64,000 bases of DNA. Source: Thinopyrum elongatum (taxonomy: Eukaryota; Streptophyta; Magnoliopsida; Poales; Poaceae). The notes under the pieces were generated by a model. It ran no database searches. It was not told the origin of the DNA and saw only the letters and a program-made list of their open reading frames with translations. Shown piece after piece: positions 56,554-64,000 of this stretch (position 1 is its first letter; each line of letters opens with the position of its first letter). Where the stretch lies: the NCBI GenBank assembly GCA_011799875.1, contig CM022298.1:266345757-266409756 (forward strand). The letters run 5' to 3'. A program made the translations under genes and the position numbers.

Positions 56554-57448
56554 TGTCGGATTCCGGGCTCCGCAGACCCAAGAAAGGTTCAAACTCTGGG
56601 GCGTGTGCGAAGGACTCAACCTATCCAGCCAACCAGCTCGTCTCCCCACAGCCTAGCTTGTAAGACCCTAACAAGGGAGAAGATGGACACGGCATTTTAC
56701 CCAGGTTCGGGCCACCTTGCTGTGTAAGACCCTACTCCTGCTTTGTGGTGGATTGGCCTCACGAGGGGCTGAGGATGAACTAGTACAAGGGATGAACAAC
56801 CTCACGAGGTTTGGGGGTGAGGGAATGAGTCGATGATGTTCTGATCAGATCCGGCCGGGGGTTCCTCTCTACGGTGGTGGCTAACTTATACTTATAGTGG
56901 CCTCGGTCCTCTTCCCCCAAAACGTAGGTGGGAAGGGATTCCACAGTGGCCAATTTGAAAGGGGACAAGTAGTACATCTTATCCTGACGAAAGGTGGTCT
57001 TCGCCTACAAAGCTTTTGGTCGTGACGCAGCTGTGGGCTCGGCGATGACATCCGTCCTCCCGCGCCGGTGGCCTTGGTCTCGTTGCACTGGAATGGAAAC
57101 CTTTGGCAGATTCCTTGGGAACCCATGTTTGTCCTTGCCTCCTTAGCACCAAAGAGGAAACTGCCTTCTCTGTGCCCGCTGGCGTCCGCCTGCCTTGGTC
57201 GTCATGGCTTGCGTCATGGCGACCTCATGAGGTTGGGTACCTGCATAGAAATCTCCGCTCCTCAGGAGGCAGCCTGGGGAGGCCGCTCCCTCAGGAGGTC
57301 TTGATGTCGTTTGCCTCACGAGGCTTGGCCCCTCGCGAGGGTCTTGTCTTGATGGTCTTGAAGGTGGGCCGTACCAGGCCGTCAATGGAGCCACGCCGTG
57401 GGCCGCAGGCAAGCAAGTCTGGGTACCCTGGTTCCCAGAACACCGACA
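56554..57448 (-). mobile_element. R8: solo LTR nested in R7
   Basis: 895 bp, TGTCGG...CCGACA, flanked by perfect duplications actag (56549-56553 and 57449-57453). The phrase tttacccaggttcgggcc is the reverse of one in the R1 LTR, so R8 is related to R1 and lies on the minus strand. TATA-like box on the minus strand near 56897. No internal domain. Confidence 0.88.
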
Positions 57449-57970
57449 ACTAGAGTAGATCATCTCTAGGAAGGTGGCTCGTGATCTACATATGAAGCCA
57501 AGCATGAGGAATAACTTTGGAAACAATGATGCACAGGAGGGTCAGGTTTCGATCCTGTGGAAGTATGGGTTATGGGCCCACCATGTGGGTTAAAAGTAGG
57601 AAGGTCGCTGACATCTTGCACGGTCATGATAGCAAGGCCGGTCAAAGGATAGCATGCCGGTTATGTTGGCAAGAATGTCGGTAGCAAGGGCGGGGGATGG
57701 AGAGAACCATTTTCCTTCTCGCAGGAACGAGGCGGACCAATAGGCAAAGTTTTCGTCCATCAGTGGTTACCGGAATGTCATCAACAGTAGTAACAGGGTC
57801 TTACTGACACAGATGTACACCGAGGTGCTTACTTAAGTAGGGATTTATTACTGCTTATATCATATAGACCACAAGAAGGGTTAAATAACCAATGGAAAGG
57901 AAAAACTGATTTTCAGATTTAAACAGAACAATGGAAAGGAAAATGTGTATACACGAGTATTAGGTGTATC

Positions 57971-59454
57971 TGATACGTCTCCAACGTATCTATAATTTTT
58001 GCTTGTTCCATGCTGTTATATTATCATTCTTGGATGTTTTACAATCATTTTATAGCAACATTATGTCATTTTTTGGGACTAACCTATTGACATAGTGCCC
58101 AGTGCCAGTTCCTGTTTTTTCCTTGTTTTTTACTTCGCAGAAAAATCAATACCAAACTAAGTCCAAACGCAGGAACAACTTGGGCCGAAGAAGTACCAGA
58201 GGGGTGCCTCGAGGGGGGCACAACCCACCTGGGCACGCCCTGGTGGGTTGTGCCCACCTCGGTGGCCTCCCGCACTACCTCTTTGCTCTATAAATACCCC
58301 GAAAATGCAAAAACCCTAGGGGAGTCGACGAAACACAATTCCAGCCGCCGCAAATTCCAGAACCACCAGATCCAATCTAGACACCATCACGGAGGGGTTC
58401 ATAATCCTCATTGGTGCCTCTCCGATGATGCGTGAGTAGTTCATTGTAGACCTACGGGTCTGTAGTCAGTAGCTAGATGGCTTCCTCTCTCTCTTTTGAT
58501 TCTCAATACAATGTCTCTTGGAGATCTATTTCATGTAACTCTTTTTTGCGGTGTGTTTGTTGGGATCCGATGAACTTTGAGTTTATGATCAGATCTATTT
58601 TATCCATGAAAGTTATTTGAGTTTTGGTCTCTTATATGCATGATTGCTTATAGCCTCGGATTTCTTCTTCGAATCTTTGGTTTAGTTTCTTGCCGTGGGT
58701 TTGATCTTACGGTGCTCAATCCCAGTGACAGAAGGGGACATGACACGTATGTATCGTTGCTATTAAGGATAACAAGATGTGGTCTATTGCTACATGAATA
58801 GATCTTGTCTACATCATGTCATCGCTCTTATTGCATTACTCCGTTTCTCCATGAACTTAATACACTACATGCATGTTGGATAGCGGTCGATGTGTGGAGT
58901 AATAGTAGTAGATGGAGACAGGAGTCGGCCTACTAATCTTGGACATGATGCCTATATAATGATCATTGCCTGGATATCGTCATAATTATTTGAAGTTTTA
59001 TCAATTGCCCAACAGTAATTTGTTTACCCGCTGTATGTTATTTTTCTCGAGAGAAGCCACTATTGAAATCTACGGCCCCCGGGTCTATTCTTTATCATAG
59101 TTGCTTTCTGATCTATTATTTGCGTATTTTATTTTCAGATCTATTATTCCAAAAACCCAAAAATACCTTGCTGCAATTTTTTGTTATTTATTTTATTTCG
59201 TGTTTCCGCGAGATCTATTTATCGAATCTACTACAAATTTATCTATCTTTTACCCAGGAGGGATTGACAACCCCTCTTACGCGTCGGGTTGCAAGTATTT
59301 GTTCTTTGTGTGCAGGTACCGTTTACATAGTGTTGCGTGGTTCTCCTACTGGTTCGATAACCTTGGTCTCATCACTGAGCGAAATACCTACCGTAGCTGT
59401 GCTGTATCATCCCTTCCTCTTCGGGGAAAAAACTAACACGGACACGAGCCATCA
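57971..59454 (+). repeat. R9 5' LTR
   Basis: 1484 bp. The first 20 bases form an inverted repeat (gatacgt 57972-57978, acgtatc 57984-57990). Hairpin arms gggcacaacccacc 58216-58229 and ggtgggttgtgccc 58242-58255, the same arms as in R2. TATA (tataaata) near 58289. Confidence 0.92.
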
Positions 59455-59466
59455 AGAAAGGATTTC

Positions 59467-59484
59467 TGGCGCCGTTGCTGGGGA
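59467..59484 (+). other. R9 primer-binding site (tRNA-Asp type)
   Basis: tggcgccgttgctgggga, identical to R3. Confidence 0.85.
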
Positions 59485-59670
59485 GACACCGTCAACATCT
59501 ATCAGGCTCCTAATCACAAATCTCATCTCCTTGCAATCTACATTATTTGCCATTTGCCTCTCATTTTCAACTCCCCCACTTCACAAAAATTTGCCGTTTT
59601 ATTCGCCCTCTTTTCCTTTCGCTGTTTTCTCGTCATACCTGTTTTTGTGTGCAATCTTGTTTGCGTGGCC

Positions 59671-60822
59671 ATGATGCCTCAAAGAAAGTATTATGGTGTT
59701 CCTTACCCCAATATTTTGCTTGAAATTGAGAAAAGTACTAAGTTATATATGACCACACAATTTGAGCACAATAAATATTTTACTGAAGAACTTAAGGAAC
59801 ACTCTGTTGTGCTGGATGCTATAACAAAACAACTTGATGATGTTAGTAGGGAAGTTTGTAATCTCCAATCTAAGTATGCTTTTGCTGAAATTTTGCTTGG
59901 CAAAATATCCGATGCACAAGCTACCCTAGTAAATCAGATGGCCGCTAAACCAATCTCGTTAGAAGATAAAAATGATGAAGATCTTAAAGTGATTGGTGTT
60001 TCTTCTATTTATTCTTTGTTTAGTAAAGTTAAAATTGATGATAAAGGGACTAAAGAAGAGTCAACTTTATTTAGAAGGCGTCCCGATAATTTGGAGGGTG
60101 AAAATCTTGTTGAAAAAATTGATAAAAGTGGGTTTGGAGAGGTCAAAACTTTAACTAGTGATATTCCCACTCTTTTGGATTACAAAGACTTTAATTATGA
60201 TAGTTCCGCTTTGATTGATTGTATTTCTTTGTTGCAATCCATGATTAATTCACCCCATGCTTATGAACAAAATAAAGCTTTTACTAAACATATTGTTGAT
60301 GCTATGATGAAAGCTTTCGAAGAAAAGTTGGAATTAGAGATCTCAGTTCCTAGAAAATTACATGATGAATGGGAACCTACTATCAAAGTCAAGATTAAAA
60401 ATTATCAATGTTTTTCTTTATGTGATTTGGGTGCTAGTGTTTCCACAATTCCAAAATCTTTATGTGATGTTCTTGGTCTTACCAATATTGAAGAGTGTTC
60501 TTTAAACTTGCACTTGGCGGATTCTACTATTAAAAAGCCTTTGGGAAGAATTAATGATGTTCTTATTCTTGCAAATAGGAATTATGTGCCCATAGATTTT
60601 ATTGCTCTTGATATTGATTGCAATCCGTCTTGTCCAATTATACTTGGTAGACCGTTTTTACGTACTATTGGTGCCGTGATTGATATAAAAGAGGGCAATA
60701 TTAAATTTCAATTTCCACGAAGGAAGGGTATGGAACACTTCCCTATAAGAAGAATTAAGCCTCCATATGAAACAACCATGAGGGCATCCTATGGATCTAG
60801 AAACAAAGATGACAATACTTGA
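59671..60822 (+). CDS. R9 ORF: helical N-terminus plus retropepsin-like domain
   Basis: 383 codons from ATGATGCCTC at 59671. The frame is open from 59554, but those codons are the hydrophobic leader shared as non-coding sequence with R3, so 59671 is preferred. Residues about 1-110 are helical, with a possible coiled coil. The middle (about 120-220) is acidic and contains GFGEVKTLTSDIPTLLDYKDF, similar to the R3 ORF. The C-terminal domain is a retropepsin: CDLGASVSTIP with the catalytic Asp at about residue 252, and ILGRPFLRT at about 324-332. The protease resembles those of R2 and R4. There is no zinc knuckle or polymerase. The protein might cleave Gag supplied by another element or itself. 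The frame is intact. Confidence 0.75.
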   Translation: MMPQRKYYGVPYPNILLEIEKSTKLYMTTQFEHNKYFTEELKEHSVVLDAITKQLDDVSREVCNLQSKYAFAEILLGKISDAQATLVNQMAAKPISLEDKNDEDLKVIGVSSIYSLFSKVKIDDKGTKEESTLFRRRPDNLEGENLVEKIDKSGFGEVKTLTSDIPTLLDYKDFNYDSSALIDCISLLQSMINSPHAYEQNKAFTKHIVDAMMKAFEEKLELEISVPRKLHDEWEPTIKVKIKNYQCFSLCDLGASVSTIPKSLCDVLGLTNIEECSLNLHLADSTIKKPLGRINDVLILANRNYVPIDFIALDIDCNPSCPIILGRPFLRTIGAVIDIKEGNIKFQFPRRKGMEHFPIRRIKPPYETTMRASYGSRNKDDNT

Positions 60823-63237
60823 ATCAATGCTTTATGCCTAGCTAGGGGCGTAAAATGATAGAGCTTGTTGGGAGGCAACCCAATGAATAAAATTTATTTT
60901 TTCCTTTTTCTTTCTGTTCTTGTGTGTTTGCACAATTATGCCTCTGTAATGGTTGTGTTTTTTATGTTTTAGTTAATGTTTGTGCCAAGTAAAGCCTTTG
61001 GGATAGCTTTGGTGATAGTTGATTGATCTTGTTGGAAAACAGAAAATTTTGCGTCCAGTAAAATAATTTTTTAAAATCACAGAAGCGACAATTTTTTTTT
61101 GAATTTTTGACACAAGATTTATATACAAATTTTCTCTGTTGTACTAATTTTTCAGAATTTTTGGAGTTACATAAGTATGAGAACAATTCATATCTTTACA
61201 GACTATTTTGTTTTTGATAGCTTCTGTTTTCTTTGCATTGTGTGCTTATTTTGATGAATCTATGGTTTGTATCGGGGGGTATAAGCCATGGTAAAGTTAG
61301 AATACAGTAGATATAATGCAATAACAATATTTGAATGGGTTTCTATAGTACTTAAAGTAAATATCGGTTTTCTTATACTAACAGATCTCACGAAGGTTTT
61401 GTTGAGTTTTGTGTGATTGAAGTTTTCAAGTTTTGGATGAGATCAAGATGGATGAAGGAATAAGGAGTAAGAAGAGCCTAAGCTTGGGGATGCCCCATGG
61501 CACCCCAAGCCATTATCCAAAGAGAAACAAGCAACTAAGCTTGGGTATGCCCCCGAGTGGCATCCCCTCTTTCTTCTAACGACCATCGGTATTTTACTTG
61601 GAGCTATATTTTTATTCGTCACATATCATGAGTTTTGCTTGGAGCGTCTTGTGTTATATGGGTCTTTGCTTGTTTTGCTTTTTAGTTTGTGTCATCTATC
61701 CTTGCTGGGCACACCTATTTGAGAGAGCCAAAATTATACTATGATTTATTAGAATTGCTCTATGTGCTTCACTTAATTTTTTTGAGCTATGGAATAACTC
61801 TAGTGCTTCACTTATATCTTTTTGAGCACGTTGTGCTTTAGTAATTTTGAAGAAATTATCTCATGCTTCACTTATATTATTTTGAGAGAAGTAAATTTTA
61901 TGCTCATGTTCTTCACTTAGATTTGTTGGAGCTATCAAAAGCAACATATGAAACTAGCCCCAAAGTGATAGATATTCAAGAGGGATATAATGAAAACTTC
62001 CATGAAGATCATTGGACAAAATAAACTTGATTCTTTGTAATAGTTTTGTGATATGATGATATAATATGTGAGTCATGTTGATAAGTAATTATGCTTTAGT
62101 AAGAATATTGGTGTTAAGGATTGTGATTCCCTATGCAAGCATGAAAGTCAATAGTTATGCAATGAAATTATATCCTACTTGTGGTGCATTATTCGGTGTT
62201 AGTTATGCTTAATGCTCGTTTATGAGATTTTTCGTTTCTTGGTAGGATGCTTCTCAATCTTTTTGCTTGCCTTCACTTGTACTAAGTAGGAATACTACTT
62301 GTGCATCCAAAACCCTTTAACCTAGTTTTGCCATATGAGTTCACTATACCTACCTATATGCGGTATTTCTGTGCCGTTCTAAGCAAATTTGTATGTGCCA
62401 TCTCTAATTTTCAAAATAATTTTCCTTTTTGTGTGCTCGTACCTCTCATGAAACGGTAGGGGGTGGCTGATATTTTTCCATGCTAGATGTGTTATTCTCA
62501 AGATGAGTGTTTATTCACTTGTCATTGCACGAGAGTACGGCAAAGGTATTAGGGATGCCCAATCCCGAAATGAAAAATGAATTTACTTTATGTTGTCAAA
62601 TAATAAATTGCTTGGAAAGTGTAGGTATGGACGGCACCCGTGGATACGGCTAGCCATGGAATGTGAAAGTATGGTGGAAAAAGGAATAAACTTTATTTTC
62701 TGTTTGGGAACTACCTATGATATATCTAGCATGGAAAGTATTGGGAACTACTCGATCATTTTCGTTGACAGGAAAAGCATGCCACCCAAAATGTTTTATC
62801 TCTATCTTTTTCTCTTTGAGCTCTGGCACCTCTAAAAATCCCTACTTCCCTCTGCGAAGGGCCTTTCTATTTACTTTATGCAATTTTTATTTGAGTCTCC
62901 ATCTTCTCTTATAAAGCACCAACTAAGGGGCACTATGATCGTACTTGAGCATTGGGTATAGCTAATATGCGAGTGTGTTTCATGAATGGATCAATGATTG
63001 AGCATAATGGGCTAGGGATAACTTGCTTTAGTGTTGATATTTTGAAAGACTTGGTTTATTGTTGATATGCTTGAGTATTGCAATCTTCATGTCAAAACTA
63101 GACTATTGCTTTGAATCATATAAAAGTCCAAATGTCCATGCTACAAAAGAAAAGAATATGTGATGAACATGTTAGGCAATATTCCACATCAAAAAATCTG
63201 TTTTTATCATTTACCTACTCAAGGACGAGTAAGAATT
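60823..63237 (+). other. R9 3' internal non-coding region
   Basis: No supported gene. It contains the stem-loop array 61757-61932 and conserved blocks 62281-62360 (actaagtagg...cctacctatatg) and 62844-62880 (cttCCCTctgcgAAGGGcct). Two paired ggcatccc/ggggatgcc-type segments occur near 61480-61570, mirrored in R3 (23550-23640). Confidence 0.6.
61757..61932 (+). repeat. R9 array of stem-loops with a constant core (four units)
   Basis: Units around 61757-61787 (gctc/gagc), 61803-61829 (gtgct/agcac), 61859-61887 (tctca/tgaga) and 61902-61932 (gctc/gagc), each holding ttcactta. Same core as R3 and R5, in the sense orientation of the element. Confidence 0.7.
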
Positions 63238-63251
63238 AAGCTTGGGGATGC
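63238..63251 (+). other. R9 polypurine tract
   Basis: aagcttggggatgc before the 3' LTR. Confidence 0.8.
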
Positions 63252-64000
63252 TAATACGTCTCCAAAGTATCTATAATTTTTGCTTGTTCCATGCTGTTAT
63301 ATTATCATTCTTGGGATGCGATGAACTTTTTGGTGTAACTCTTTTTTGCGGTGTGTTTGTTGGGATGCGATGAACTTTGAGTTTATGATCAGATCTATTT
63401 TATCCATGAAAGTTATTTGAGTTTTGATCCCTTATATGCATGATTGCTTATAGCCTCGTATTTCTTCTTCGAATCTTTGGTTTAGTTAGGCCGACTAGAT
63501 CGATTTTTCTTGCCATGGGAAGAGGTGCTTTGTGATGGGTTCGATCTTACGGTGCTCAATCCCAGTGACACAAGGGGACATGACACGTATGTATCGTTGC
63601 TATTAAGGATAACAAGATGGGGTCTATTCCTACATGAATAGATCTTGTCTACATCATGTCGTCGTTCTTATTGCATTACTCCATTTCTCCATGAACTTAT
63701 TACACTAGATGCATGCTGGACAGCGGTCGATGTGTGGAGTAAAAGTAGTAGATGGAGGCAGGAGTTGGTCTACTAATCTTGGATGTGATGCCTATATAAT
63801 GATCATTGACTGGATATCGTCATAATTATTTGAAGTTTTATCAATTGCCCAACAGTAATTTGTTTACCCGCTGTATGCTATTTTTCTCGAGAGAAGCCAC
63901 TAGTGAAATCTACGGCCCCCTGGTCTATTCTTTATCATATTTGCTTTCCGATCTATTATTTGTCTCTTTTATTTTCATATCTATTATTCCAAAAACCCAA
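63252..64000 (+). repeat. R9 3' LTR, internally deleted and cut by the window
   Basis: Matches the 5' LTR at its first ~60 bp (with TA for TG), then jumps to the equivalent of 58536. The missing ~500 bp include the hairpin and TATA box. A 16-bp filler at the joint resembles gggatgcgatgaacttt found 50 bp downstream. Confidence 0.88.

Larger units (their letters stand above)
51862..57970 (-). mobile_element. R7: LTR retrotransposon with a very long LTR, right end outside or lost
   Basis: The LTR (51862-56115, about 4.25 kb) starts tgtgacgcc and ends ggtgttaca on the plus strand, near-perfect inverted ends. A purine-rich tract (aggagaggagatt on the minus strand) follows at 56116-56130, so this is the 3' LTR of a minus-strand element. 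56116-57970 is its internal 3' region, holding solo LTR R8 and no recognisable coding sequence. R7 inserted in the R5 LTR at ccaac; the matching duplication is not found because the rest is interrupted by R9. The family is likely Ty3/gypsy, judged only from the LTR type. Confidence 0.7.
57971..64000 (+). mobile_element. R9: non-autonomous LTR retrotransposon with a protease-bearing ORF
   Basis: 5' LTR 57971-59454, primer-binding site 59467-59484, one ORF 59671-60822, a long non-coding 3' region with stem-loop array and conserved blocks, polypurine tract 63238-63251 and a 3' LTR from 63252 that runs off the window and has lost about 500 bp. There is no reverse transcriptase, RNase H or integrase anywhere in the 3.8-kb internal region. 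The leader and 3' region are close to R3 and R5. The left flank gtatc (57966-57970) is the likely target duplication; the right side is not in the window. Confidence 0.9.

Noticed and set aside
59554..59670. Hydrophobic N-terminal extension of the R9 ORF as a signal peptide
   Set aside because: The same stretch is leader sequence with different reading in R3. The ATGATG at 59671 is the better start.

Overview
The window looks like Triticeae (wheat or a close relative) intergenic DNA. It is almost entirely nested LTR retrotransposons (called R1 to R9 here) and pieces of CACTA-type DNA transposons (T1, T2 and a probable remnant, T3). The only cellular-looking coding sequences are short passenger-like genes, most of them broken. 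There is no operon structure, and I recognised no rRNA, tRNA or CRISPR array. The organism call rests on element structure and general familiarity with wheat repeats, not on a database search.

Layout. 17-1087 is the 3' LTR of an element lying mostly upstream (R1). 1088-3090 has no convincing gene. 3268-3750 is a small broken gene, and 4861-7857 is the repeat-rich right part of a CACTA element (T1). 8064-8297 and 18383-18859 (minus strand) are the two halves of a 3'-5' exonuclease-like gene, split by R2 (8298-18377), a full-length Athila-type Ty3/gypsy element with target-site duplication (TSD) gggtc. Head-to-head with the exonuclease gene lies an Ala-rich gene (19783-20183 and 26925-27375). 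It is split by R3 (20184-26919, minus), a non-autonomous LTR element with TSD gccac. Repeat arrays and another decayed gene (28243-28833, minus) follow. R4 (31163-40283) is a second Athila-type element with a truncated 3' LTR. T2 (40284-45134) is a CACTA fragment with one intact ORF and one broken ORF. R5 (45135-51861, minus) is a relative of R3 and carries a solo LTR, R6 (48587-50173). R7 (51862-57970, minus) is an element with an unusually long LTR (about 4.25 kb), and solo LTR R8 (56554-57448, TSD actag) sits inside it. R9 (57971 to the window end, plus) is a non-autonomous element whose single ORF carries a retropepsin domain but no polymerase.

How the parts relate. R2 and R4 encode Gag, protease, reverse transcriptase, RNase H and integrase, all now damaged. 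R3, R5 and R9 encode no polymerase, yet they share with R2 and R4 the tRNA-Asp-type primer-binding site, the polypurine tract and conserved blocks in the 3' internal region. This is consistent with mobilisation in trans by R2/R4-like elements.

Three structural signals stand out. (1) A GC-rich inverted repeat lies just upstream of the TATA box in every LTR of R2-R6 and R9 where that region survives, with arm sequences that differ between elements but still pair. (2) A second copy of this hairpin-plus-TATA module lies inside R2 and R4, 87-88 bp upstream of a small post-pol ORF encoding an acidic coiled-coil protein. (3) An array of stem-loops with a constant TGCTTCACTTA core is found only in the non-autonomous elements. 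Separately, the CACTA-associated genes share promoter-like modules, 3' flanks and, mostly, an 80-95 bp TATA-to-ATG spacing.
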